From: Ottelia alismoides
Lineage: Eukaryota > Streptophyta > Magnoliopsida > Alismatales > Hydrocharitaceae
Assembly: GCA_037367405.1 (NCBI GenBank)
Contig: JAZKJV010011400.1
Location: forward strand, 7,066,501-7,130,500
Length of the DNA stretch: 64,000 nucleotides
Direction of reading: 5' to 3'
Of this stretch, positions 42,774 through 51,506 are shown piece after piece. Each line of letters opens with the position of its first letter. The first letter of the stretch is position 1. The translations under genes were made by a program, and so were the position numbers. The notes under the pieces were generated by a model. The model was not told where the DNA came from, did not search any database, and worked only from the letters and a program-made list of their open reading frames with translations.

Positions 42774-43934
42774 ATGAATCAAGGCAATCCCGCGCCTGTA
42801 CCCTTGTTGGATGTCAACCGCGGCAATCGCGAGCTGCGAGACGAAATCCTGTCTGCCATCACTGCAGTTGTCGACAGCGGCCGCTTTCTGCATGGCCCCG
42901 AGGTGACTGCCTTGGAACAAGAAGTCGCCAAGGTCTGTGCCGTGCCTCACGCCATCGGCTGTGCTTCAGGCAGCGATGCCCTGCTGCTGGCCTTGATGGC
43001 CCTCGAACTGGGCGCTAACGACGAAGTCATCGTCCCCAGCTTTACCTTCTTTGCCACAGCCAGTTGTGTAGAACGCTTGGGTTGCAAGCTAGTGTTCGTC
43101 GATATCGATCCTCGCACCTATAACATGTTGCCCGAGGCTGTCGAAGCTGCGATTACCAGTCGCACGCGGGCGATAATACCTGTGCACTTGTTCGGACAGT
43201 GCGCGGCCATGGATCAACTCTGTCGTATCGCTGATCGCCACGACATTCCTGTCATCGAAGACGCCGCTCAAGCGATTGGAGCCGCGTATCATGGCCGGCC
43301 AGCTTGCAGTTGGGGCAGTATCGGTTGTCTAAGTTTTTATCCCACCAAAAACCTCGGTGGCTACGGTGATGGTGGCATGCTGACAGCGCGCCACGAAACG
43401 ATGGCTGACCGGTTGCGCTTGTTCGCTGCCCACGGCATGCGTCCTCGCTATTATCACCAGGTTGTCGGTATCAATAGTCGCCTGGATACAATTCAAGCGG
43501 CCGTGTTGGGTGTCAAGTTGAAGAAGCTCGATAGCTACACCCGGACTCGCCAAGCCAACGCGGCTCGTTACACCCAGCTGTTCAGTGACGCAGGGTTGCT
43601 CGATCGTTTAAGCCTGCCCTATCACGATCCAGCCGCGTATCACGTCTGGAATCAATATGGGGTACGCATCAATGATGGCCGACGCGATGAGCTGAAGAGT
43701 TACTTGCAGACTAGCGGCATTGGCTGCGAAGTCTACTACCCGGTGCCGCTGCATCAACAGAAATGTTTTGCCGGTTATGGATACAAAGAAGGCAGCTTGC
43801 CCAATACCGAATCGGCTGCTCGCGAGATCCTGCACCTGCCCATCTACCCCGAGCTGAAGATCGAAGAACAGCAGCGGGTCGTCGAGCAGATTCAAGCTTA
43901 CTATCAGCAAGCCTACGCTCGCCGAGCAGCCTAA
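42774..43934 (+). CDS. DegT/DnrJ/EryC1/StrS-family PLP aminotransferase
   Basis: A 386-residue sugar aminotransferase-type enzyme. It shows LLDVNRGNRELRDEILSAIT, GCASGSDALLLALMAL, PSFTFFATASCVERLG, IIPVHLFGQCAAMD, VIEDAAQAIGA, and the PLP-binding lysine K192 in SFYPTKNLGGYGDGGM, so it should be catalytic, not one of the inactive regulators of the family. Such enzymes transfer an amino group to keto-sugars for surface polysaccharide or secondary metabolites. No sugar dehydratase or glycosyltransferase is next to it. AAGGA lies about eight bases before the ATG. Confidence 0.93.
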   Translation: MNQGNPAPVPLLDVNRGNRELRDEILSAITAVVDSGRFLHGPEVTALEQEVAKVCAVPHAIGCASGSDALLLALMALELGANDEVIVPSFTFFATASCVERLGCKLVFVDIDPRTYNMLPEAVEAAITSRTRAIIPVHLFGQCAAMDQLCRIADRHDIPVIEDAAQAIGAAYHGRPACSWGSIGCLSFYPTKNLGGYGDGGMLTARHETMADRLRLFAAHGMRPRYYHQVVGINSRLDTIQAAVLGVKLKKLDSYTRTRQANAARYTQLFSDAGLLDRLSLPYHDPAAYHVWNQYGVRINDGRRDELKSYLQTSGIGCEVYYPVPLHQQKCFAGYGYKEGSLPNTESAAREILHLPIYPELKIEEQQRVVEQIQAYYQQAYARRAA

Positions 43935-43959
43935 CCGCGGAAGACCTCAGATGTGAGAC

Positions 43960-43999
43960 TTGAGGCTTGAGGCTTGAGGCTTGAGGCTTGAGGCTTGAG
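43960..43999. repeat. Tandem heptamer repeat TTGAGGC
   Basis: Five perfect copies of TTGAGGC at 43960-43994, then a broken copy, followed by a TACAGCC doublet. It lies between convergent genes, 25 bases after the aminotransferase stop. Such short tandem tracts vary in copy number by slippage. Confidence 0.9.
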
Positions 44000-44020
44000 A
44001 TCTACAGCCTACAGCCTCAC

Positions 44021-45136
44021 TTACCTGACGATCGCTTTGCCGGTTTCGTCCCAGCTGCGTAGATCGCCTTCGGGTTTGCCGGCGACGTAGGTGGCTGTGG
44101 CTTTCTTCATCCCGTTGGCGTGGCGCCACATCCAGGGGCCGACTTGCTGGCCGTGTTCGTAGCTGCCGAGCGAAGCCACTTCGCCCGTGCGATGCCACGA
44201 TTGGAACTGGCCATGCAGTTTGCCTTGCTCGTAACTGCCTTTGGTCGCGACCTGGCCGTTATCGTGATAGGTCACGAATTCACCGTGTTGTAATTGTTCG
44301 CTTGCGTTACTGTAGCTGGCGAGCGTCGTTGTCGCCCAATCATCAGCAGCAACGACTTTGGCAGTCGAAGCCAGGTATCGCATCACACTCTTGACGTGTT
44401 TGTTTGGGTAATGCTCTGTGTCAACCACAACTTTTTGACCAGCCGAATATAGCTCTTCAACCACCAATTTGCCATCGACGTTCTTTTCGATTCGCGCGCC
44501 GTCAAGCAATCCATGGTTGAACTGGGATTGCGCGAAGATCTGACCGTTTGAATGGTAGAGCGTCATGGTGCCATGGCGCTGCCCTTCGTGCAGCTCGAGT
44601 TGCATGGCGATACGTTTATCGCGGTCTGAAATCACCCACACACCATGCATCTTGTCGTTGTGAAATTCCACGCTTGAACTGAATGGAGGGCGGAATTTGT
44701 TGATCGGGTAACTGGTCAGCAGCTTGGCATCGTTGGGATACAAGAATCGAGCCCACACACCCTGCCGCTGCCCCATGTCGTAGGTTCCGGTTACCAGCAG
44801 GTCGCCCTTCTCCGAGTATTCGCGGTAGTCTCCGGCATTGACGTAATTGCCTTCGCCATCGAGCACCACGGTTCGCTCGACTCGCAGTTTGCCATTGGGG
44901 TATCGATCGCGAATGACTTCAGCTTCTGTATTGCTCGGTTTACTCGCTCTGAGCGAACTCTTGCCGCTCGATATCAATGTGATCGCTGGCTTGGGAGCCA
45001 TGTCCGTCGCTGCTGCTCCGTCGGTCTCGATTGACAGGATGGACCGAGGCACTTTCTCTTGGGCCAATGTTGGGCTGTGCCAAGCAACTGTGGCGGCTAA
45101 CGTGGACAGCGCTACGACGCGAAATAATGACAGCAT
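44021..45136 (-). CDS. Secreted MORN-like/YwqK-type repeat protein
   Basis: A 371-residue protein with a signal peptide (VVALSTLAATVAWHSPTLAQ) and repeated blocks of the MORN/YwqK type: EYSEKGDLLVTGTYDMGQRQ, GTMTLYHSNGQIFAQSQFNH, GEFVTYHDNGQVATKGSYEQ, GQFQSWHRTGEVASLGSYEH, GPWMWRHANGMKKATATYVA. These form beta-hairpin sheets; in other bacteria similar proteins are called antitoxin-like by annotation pipelines, but nothing here indicates that role. Probably a periplasmic structural protein. Confidence 0.82.
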   Translation of the reverse strand: MLSLFRVVALSTLAATVAWHSPTLAQEKVPRSILSIETDGAAATDMAPKPAITLISSGKSSLRASKPSNTEAEVIRDRYPNGKLRVERTVVLDGEGNYVNAGDYREYSEKGDLLVTGTYDMGQRQGVWARFLYPNDAKLLTSYPINKFRPPFSSSVEFHNDKMHGVWVISDRDKRIAMQLELHEGQRHGTMTLYHSNGQIFAQSQFNHGLLDGARIEKNVDGKLVVEELYSAGQKVVVDTEHYPNKHVKSVMRYLASTAKVVAADDWATTTLASYSNASEQLQHGEFVTYHDNGQVATKGSYEQGKLHGQFQSWHRTGEVASLGSYEHGQQVGPWMWRHANGMKKATATYVAGKPEGDLRSWDETGKAIVR

Positions 45137-45533
45137 CGAGGGGTCTCCGAGCGTAAATGCTGACGTTGATCAATGAGGGGGTCAGGTACTCCAACTGACC
45201 CAGAGTAATGTTCGGCTGTACACACTCATCACTTATCACTGTGCGCGCATTTCTGTATGGGATTTCACCCGCAGCCGTCCGAAGAGTTGCGCAGCTTGCC
45301 TGCATTCTGACTCGAGTGGTAGACACGAACGGTAACATTTGAAAAATGGTCACTCATCGCGGCGTGTGAATGCTCAATTCTAGAGCGGCCCGACGCCCGT
45401 TTCTCGCGACTATAATGAGCTTCGCTGGCATTGCTCGGCTTGACCTGATCAGGTTCAAGCCCGCAAGCCAGCGGTTCCCCAGCCGCACCTCCCACCGCCC
45501 TCCGTTACCTCTTCCATCACCTCGAGAAGCACA
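45137..45533. other. Divergent intergenic region
   Basis: About 400 bases between divergent genes (MORN-like and the 1908-residue protein), so both promoters should be here. No small gene, RNA or dispersed repeat recognised. Confidence 0.4.
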
Positions 45534-48500
45534 ATGCGAACTCGCTCCTTCCTGCTGCTTTTGCTTGGACTCGTTGGCTTTGCAAAAATCACCTCTGCTG
45601 CCGACCCGGTGCTTCTGAAGTTCAAGACTCAACAACTGACCACTGAATACTACTCAGAGGGCGCGGGCTCTGGAGACTTGAACAATGACGGAGCGATGGA
45701 CGTCGTTTATGGGCCGCACTGGTACGCCGGGCCCGACTTCGCCAAGAGCCATGAGATCTATCCACCCAAGCCACAGAATCGCGAAGGTTACGCAGACCAT
45801 TTTTTTGCGTGGGTGTATGACTTTGACGGAGACGGCTGGCAAGATGTTTTCGTTGTCGGCTTTCCCAGCACGCCCGCCTTTGTTTACAAGAATCCTGGCA
45901 AAGGGGCAGCGGGCCATTGGCAGAAGGTTCAAGTATTCGATTCGGTATCCAATGAATCACCGCACTTCATCAACCTGGTGGGTGACAAGACACCGGAACT
46001 GGTTTGCACGCGCGATGGCTTCTTTGGTTATGCCACCATCGACCCGGCTCAACCGTTGGGTGCTTGGAAATTTCATGCGATTTCCGAACAAATCACCGAT
46101 CGCAAATTCGGACATGGATTAGGTGTGGGCGATCTGAACGGGGATGGCCGGTTGGATGTTCTGCATGCCAAAGGTTGGTTCGAACAACCGGCAGATCTCG
46201 AGGCCGCCGGTGGTCGTTGGAAACTGCATGAAGTCGCCTTCTCGGGCGCTTATGGCGGCGCGGAGATGTACGCTTACGACGTCGATGGTGATGGCGACCA
46301 GGATGTGATCACCAGTCTGGCTGCGCATGATTACGGACTTGCCTGGTTTGAACAAAAGACAGTCGACCAGGAAGTGAAGTTCGAGCAGCACGACATCATG
46401 GGGGCCAAACCGCTAGACAACAAATACGGCCTGGTGGTCAGCGAACTGCATTCGGTCAACCTGGCGGACATGGATGGTGATGGCCTGAAGGACATCATCA
46501 CCGGTAAAACCTATTACTCCCACCACAAGGCCAGCCCTGGCTGGAACGATGGTGCAGTAGTCGTTTGGTTCAAGCTAGCTCGCACCCAAGAAGGCATCGA
46601 TTGGATTCCGCACACAGCCGCTGCTGATACCGGCATCGGACGCCAGTTGGGCATCTTCGATGTCAATCAAGATGCCTTGCCCGATATCGTCGTCGGCGGC
46701 ATGAAGGGCTGCAGTGTCATCACTCAATCACGCCAGAGCGTCGACGAAGACGCTTGGAAGAAGGCGTTGCCCAAGGTCTATCAGCCTTCTGAAGAAGAAA
46801 AAGCAGCCCTGGCCGCCGCGGCCGCCAAGAAGCAGGCTTTAGCCGAAGCGAAAAAGCGTCCGGGCACTACTCTCGAGGGCGAGAAGCTGAAAGTCCTGAA
46901 GGTCTCCGCCGGTTCGCCTGGGCCACAAGATATGAGCGGTTTCTCGGCTGACAAATGGAGTGGCAATTCGCAGTTGTGGTGGACCGGTGCCAAGGTCGGC
47001 GACAAACTGGAATTGGAATTGCCTGTCGAGCGCGATGGCACCTTCGAAATGATGTGCGTGCTGACCAAAGCCGCCGACTATGCCATCGTCCAGCTTTCGC
47101 TGGACGATAAACCGCTGGGTCCCAAGTTGGACTTGTTCAATTCGCCAGAGGTTATCACCACGGGCCTGCTAAACCTTGGCTCGGTGGAGCTAACCCAAGG
47201 TGCACATCGATTGGGGGTCGAAATTCTGGGCGCGAATCCCCAAGCGGTCAAGCAATACATGGTCGGTATTGATGCCTTGCAATTGGGTCTGCCCATTGGC
47301 CAGTTGCCCCAGAAGAACGATGGCGCTGCCCTGAACCTGGACTTCGAAGCCGGTACGCTGGCCGATTGGACGGCCACCGGCGATGCTTTCGAGGGCCAAC
47401 CGATTGAAGGGGATGCAGTTGCCCGACGTCGCAGCGATATGCAGAGCGAACACGCTGGCAAGTACTGGGTCGGTACGTTTGAACGCCATGGCGATCAGCC
47501 CAAAGGGACGCTGCGCTCGGCCGACTTCAAGGTTGATGCGCCGTATGCTTCGTTCCGCGTCGGCGGAGGCGAGAGTCCCGAGACACGCGTGGAACTGGTC
47601 GATAAGGAATCGGGCAAGGTGATTGCCAAGTTCTCTGGCCGCAATAGTGAGAATATGCGGCTGGTCATTGTGGATCTGAAAGCCCAAGTCGGCAAAGAGA
47701 TCTATGTGCGCTTGGTCGATGACTCCAGCCAAGGCTGGGGCCACATCAACTTTGATGACTTCCGTTTGCATACAGAACAACCTGGTCCAGTCTCCGCCTC
47801 CGATAGTCCACTGGTGGCTGATGATTATCCATTTAAAGGCCAGGCGGCTGGACCTGCGGCGGCCAATATGAAAGTACCCACCGGCTTTCGCGTGATACCC
47901 GCGGCTGCGGAACCGGATGTCAAACAACCGATCGCCATGGCCTTGGATGATCGTGGGCGAGTTTGGATTGCAGAGGCTTATGAATATCCACAGCGGGCTG
48001 CAGGTGATCGCGGTCGCGATCGCATCCTGATCTTTGAGGACGCCGACGGTGATGGAACCTTGGAAAAGCGCAAGGTGTTTGCCGAAGGTCTCAACCTGGT
48101 CAGCGGTATCGAAGTCGGTTTCGGCGGCGTCTGGGTTGGGGCTGCGCCGTATTTCATGTTCATCGCCGATGCCAATGGCGACGATGTAGCCGATGGTCAG
48201 CCACAGATTTTACTGGACGGCTGGGGACTGCAGGACACGCATGAAACGCTCAATACATTCATCTGGGGGCCCGATGGTTGGCTGTACGGTTGTCACGGTG
48301 TCTTTACTCACTCACGCGTTGGCAAACCCGGTACGCCCGATGCCGAACGACAACCGATCAATGCGGGTATTTGGCGTTATCATCCTACTCGCCACCTCTT
48401 CGAAGTGTTCGCGCATGGCACCAGCAACCCATGGGGTGTGGACTTTAATGATCGCGGTCAGGCCTTCTTGACCGCCTGCGTCATTCCACACCTGTACCAT

Positions 48501-51260
48501 GTGATTCAAGGTGGACGTTATGAACGCCAGGCCGGTAATCATTTCAATCCCTTTACGTACAACGACATCAAGACAATCGCCGATCACTTCCATTACCTGG
48601 GCTCGCGTCCACACGGTGGCAACGGCCGCTCCGATGCGGCTGGTGGTGGTCACGCGCATGCTGGTGCCATGATTTATCTGGGAGATGCCTGGCCAGCGGA
48701 GTATCGCGACAAACTGTTCATGAACAACATCCACGGTCAGCGTTTGAACATGGACATCCCCAAACCGCAAGGCTCGGGTTACGTCGGCAGCCACGGTCCA
48801 GACTTTCTATTGACCGGTGACCAGGCGTCGCAAATTCTCAATCTACGTTACGGTCCCGACGGCCAGTGCTGGATGATCGACTGGTACGATATGCAAGCCT
48901 GTCACTTGAACGAGATCGAACGTCACGATCGCAGCAACGGCCGCATCTACAAGATCGTCTATGGTGAGACCAAGAAGGTCCAAGTCGATCTGTCCAAGTT
49001 CACCGATGATCAATTGGCCGCACTCGTTACGCACGAGAACGATTGGTACGTACGCCATGGACGCAGGATTCTGCAAGAGCGAGCCGCCAAGGCACCTATC
49101 GCTGAGTCGGCCGTCAAGCAATTAGCGAAGCTTGCCCTCTCACATGACAAGGAAACGGTCCGTTTGCGTGCCGCCTGGGCGCTGGCAGTCACTGGCAAAC
49201 TGAGTGTTGAGACGCGTGATCGTCTTTTGCGCGATGGCAGTCCTTATGTGCGGGGCTGGGCGATTCAGTTGAGCCTCGATCAGGCCGGGGCCAACTCCAC
49301 CTTGACTGGTGGTGGCTTGCTCAAGCAATTGGTGGCGATGGCTGAGAAGGACCAGTCGCCAGTCACGCGATTGTATCTGGCGTCAGCCGCTGGACGCTTG
49401 CCCGTGGCGGATCGCTGGGACATTTTGCGTGGCCTGGTATCGCATGGCACTGATGCCAATGATCACAATTTGCCCTTGATGATTTGGTATGCGGCCGAGC
49501 CGTTGGCCGAATCGGATCCCACTCGCGCCTTGGCCTTCGCCATTGCTGCTGGTGAGAACATTCCCGTAATTCGCGATTATATGCTGCGGCGGATTGGCGC
49601 TCGGGGCGATGCGCCGGCCCTGGCTTCGCTAGTGGAGGGTTTGGGTCAGGCTGATCAAGCCGAATTGCAACTGGCCTTCCTCGATGCGATTCGCATGTCG
49701 CTAACTGGACAACGTCGCGTAACTCCACCTGATACCTGGCAAGCAGTATCGGCTCGGTTAGTCAAGAGCGACGATGCGCGCGTCCGATTGCAAGTCGATT
49801 CGCTGGGAGTGACCTTCGGTGACGAAGCTGCCTTGGCTAAAGTACGCCAGCGTGTGCTCGATGGTAACCAGCCGATCGAAGCTCGGCGCGAAGGGCTGGC
49901 CAGTCTGTTGGCTGCCAAAGATCCCAAGTTAGCCAGCGTGCTTCAGAGCGCGCTGGATGACACAGGCCTGCGCGAACAAGCCTTGGCTGGCCTGGCTCAG
50001 GTAAGTGATGGCAAGATTGCCGATTTGATCTTGGCTCGTTATGCCGAGTTAACTCCCAACGAAAAGCGAACGGCGCTGGCCACCTTGTCGGCCCGGGCCG
50101 AATCGGCCGTCGCCATGTTGCGGGCCGTTGAAGGCAAGAAGATTGCCAGCAACGATCTCTCAGCGGACCTTGTGCGCCAGCTTCAGAATCTGAACCATCC
50201 ACAAGTCAATGAACTATTGGGCAAGACTTGGGGAACGGTTCGCGAAACTGCCGCCGACAAAGCCAAGCTGATCGAGGAGTATAAGAAACTGGTCAGCACC
50301 AGCAAGCTGAAACCGGATCTCGGTCATGGTCGAGCCGTCTTTGCGCGAACTTGCCAGCAGTGCCATGCGCTGTTTGGAATCGGCGGCAACGTGGGCCCGG
50401 ACCTGACTGGTTCTAACCGTACCAATCTCGATTACCTGCTGAGCAACATCGTTGATCCCAGCGCCGTCATGGCCAAAGAGTATCAGCCGACGATCTTGCT
50501 GACCAGCGACAATCGCGTGATCACCGGGATTGTACGCGGCGAAGATGACAAAGCCATCAAGATCCAGACGGCCACCGCGCTTGAAGTGGTGCCCAAAGAC
50601 GAGGTAGAGAGCCGCAAGTTGAGCCCACAATCGATGATGCCAGACGATCAGCTCAAGCAATTCACTCCGGCCGAAGTCCTGGCGCTGATTGCCTACTTGG
50701 GGGCGCCAGCCCAAGTGCCTGTGCTCGCCGATGAAAAGAATGCCATGAATCTATTCAATGGCAAAGACCTGACAGGCTGGCAAGGCAACCTGGATCTGTG
50801 GTCCGTGATGGACGGTCAAATCATTGGCAAATCGCCCGGGATCAAGCACAACGAGTTCCTGGTCAGTGATATGGCAGCAGCCAACTTCAAGTTGACTTTC
50901 GAAGTCATGTTGGTGGATAACGCCGGCAACAGCGGTGTCCAGTTCCGCAGCACGCCGGTCGAACATGGAGTCAAAGGTTATCAGGCTGACATCGGTCCCG
51001 ATTGGTGGGGCAAGCTATACGAAGAAGAGGGCCGCGGGTTGTTGTGGCCAAAGTCGGGTGAAGAGTTTGTGAAGAAGGGCCAATGGAACAAGTACGAGAT
51101 TGTGGCTGACGGCACCAAGATCCAGACTTGGATCAATGGCCAGCCATGTGTCGACATGGATGACACCCCGGGTCCTCGCCGAGGCATCTTCGCCCTGCAG
51201 TTACACTCCGGCGACGCCACCGAAGTTCGCTTCAAGAATTTTCAGTTAGAAGTAAAGTAG
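45534..51260 (+). CDS. Giant secreted fusion: FG-GAP + PVC-type dehydrogenase propeller + HEAT + cytochrome c + DUF1080
   Basis: A 1908-residue protein with a signal peptide (FLLLLLGLVGFAKITSA). Domain order: FG-GAP/VCBS repeats (about 45-400; DLNGDGRLDVLHAKGWFEQP); a carbohydrate-binding-like sandwich (about 445-590); a jelly-roll (about 600-750); a PVC-type membrane-bound-dehydrogenase propeller (about 775-1160; DERGRVWIAEAYEYPQR-type, WGVDFNDRGQAFLTACVIPH); HEAT repeats (about 1165-1560); a class I cytochrome c with CQQCH at about 1606; and a DUF1080 3-keto-disaccharide hydrolase domain (about 1736-1908; LFNGKDLTGWQG). It probably oxidises a sugar or glycoside in the periplasm and cleaves the keto-product. 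Confidence 0.93.
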   Translation: MRTRSFLLLLLGLVGFAKITSAADPVLLKFKTQQLTTEYYSEGAGSGDLNNDGAMDVVYGPHWYAGPDFAKSHEIYPPKPQNREGYADHFFAWVYDFDGDGWQDVFVVGFPSTPAFVYKNPGKGAAGHWQKVQVFDSVSNESPHFINLVGDKTPELVCTRDGFFGYATIDPAQPLGAWKFHAISEQITDRKFGHGLGVGDLNGDGRLDVLHAKGWFEQPADLEAAGGRWKLHEVAFSGAYGGAEMYAYDVDGDGDQDVITSLAAHDYGLAWFEQKTVDQEVKFEQHDIMGAKPLDNKYGLVVSELHSVNLADMDGDGLKDIITGKTYYSHHKASPGWNDGAVVVWFKLARTQEGIDWIPHTAAADTGIGRQLGIFDVNQDALPDIVVGGMKGCSVITQSRQSVDEDAWKKALPKVYQPSEEEKAALAAAAAKKQALAEAKKRPGTTLEGEKLKVLKVSAGSPGPQDMSGFSADKWSGNSQLWWTGAKVGDKLELELPVERDGTFEMMCVLTKAADYAIVQLSLDDKPLGPKLDLFNSPEVITTGLLNLGSVELTQGAHRLGVEILGANPQAVKQYMVGIDALQLGLPIGQLPQKNDGAALNLDFEAGTLADWTATGDAFEGQPIEGDAVARRRSDMQSEHAGKYWVGTFERHGDQPKGTLRSADFKVDAPYASFRVGGGESPETRVELVDKESGKVIAKFSGRNSENMRLVIVDLKAQVGKEIYVRLVDDSSQGWGHINFDDFRLHTEQPGPVSASDSPLVADDYPFKGQAAGPAAANMKVPTGFRVIPAAAEPDVKQPIAMALDDRGRVWIAEAYEYPQRAAGDRGRDRILIFEDADGDGTLEKRKVFAEGLNLVSGIEVGFGGVWVGAAPYFMFIADANGDDVADGQPQILLDGWGLQDTHETLNTFIWGPDGWLYGCHGVFTHSRVGKPGTPDAERQPINAGIWRYHPTRHLFEVFAHGTSNPWGVDFNDRGQAFLTACVIPHLYHVIQGGRYERQAGNHFNPFTYNDIKTIADHFHYLGSRPHGGNGRSDAAGGGHAHAGAMIYLGDAWPAEYRDKLFMNNIHGQRLNMDIPKPQGSGYVGSHGPDFLLTGDQASQILNLRYGPDGQCWMIDWYDMQACHLNEIERHDRSNGRIYKIVYGETKKVQVDLSKFTDDQLAALVTHENDWYVRHGRRILQERAAKAPIAESAVKQLAKLALSHDKETVRLRAAWALAVTGKLSVETRDRLLRDGSPYVRGWAIQLSLDQAGANSTLTGGGLLKQLVAMAEKDQSPVTRLYLASAAGRLPVADRWDILRGLVSHGTDANDHNLPLMIWYAAEPLAESDPTRALAFAIAAGENIPVIRDYMLRRIGARGDAPALASLVEGLGQADQAELQLAFLDAIRMSLTGQRRVTPPDTWQAVSARLVKSDDARVRLQVDSLGVTFGDEAALAKVRQRVLDGNQPIEARREGLASLLAAKDPKLASVLQSALDDTGLREQALAGLAQVSDGKIADLILARYAELTPNEKRTALATLSARAESAVAMLRAVEGKKIASNDLSADLVRQLQNLNHPQVNELLGKTWGTVRETAADKAKLIEEYKKLVSTSKLKPDLGHGRAVFARTCQQCHALFGIGGNVGPDLTGSNRTNLDYLLSNIVDPSAVMAKEYQPTILLTSDNRVITGIVRGEDDKAIKIQTATALEVVPKDEVESRKLSPQSMMPDDQLKQFTPAEVLALIAYLGAPAQVPVLADEKNAMNLFNGKDLTGWQGNLDLWSVMDGQIIGKSPGIKHNEFLVSDMAAANFKLTFEVMLVDNAGNSGVQFRSTPVEHGVKGYQADIGPDWWGKLYEEEGRGLLWPKSGEEFVKKGQWNKYEIVADGTKIQTWINGQPCVDMDDTPGPRRGIFALQLHSGDATEVRFKNFQLEVK

Positions 51261-51269
51261 AGCGCCCCT

Positions 51270-51479
51270 GGGTGGGGCGAGGCTCCCGCCGAGCCTTCGG
51301 CCTGCATCACCATACAAGATTCATTGGAAAACCTGGCCTGCATCTTGTTTCTTGCGGACGATTGTCCGCGTTCATGATTCAAAACGTCAGTCCCAACGAA
51401 CCCGCCTCCGTGCTCCGAGCTTAAGGCTCGGGTGGAACCTCGCCCTCCCGTACCTCGCCCTCCCGTACCTCGCCCTCTC
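51270..51479. mobile_element. R4 MITE-like element, copy 2 (inverted relative to copy 1)
   Basis: The ends GGTGGGGCGAGGCTCCCGCC and GGTGGAACCTCGCCCTCCC are inverted repeats, and the right end is expanded by three tandem CCTCGCCCTCCCGTA-type units (51439-51478). Interior landmarks (AAGATTCAT, GCGGACGATTGTCCGC, CATGATTCAAAACGTCAG) match copy 1 at 7813-7998 when inverted. Confidence 0.7.
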
Positions 51480-51506
51480 AGGTTGTTCTCAACCGGCTGA
51501 ATACTA

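Noticed and set aside
44021..45136. Antitoxin function for the YwqK/MORN-like protein
   Set aside because: The label comes from pipeline naming of the repeat family; there is a signal peptide and no toxin gene next to it.
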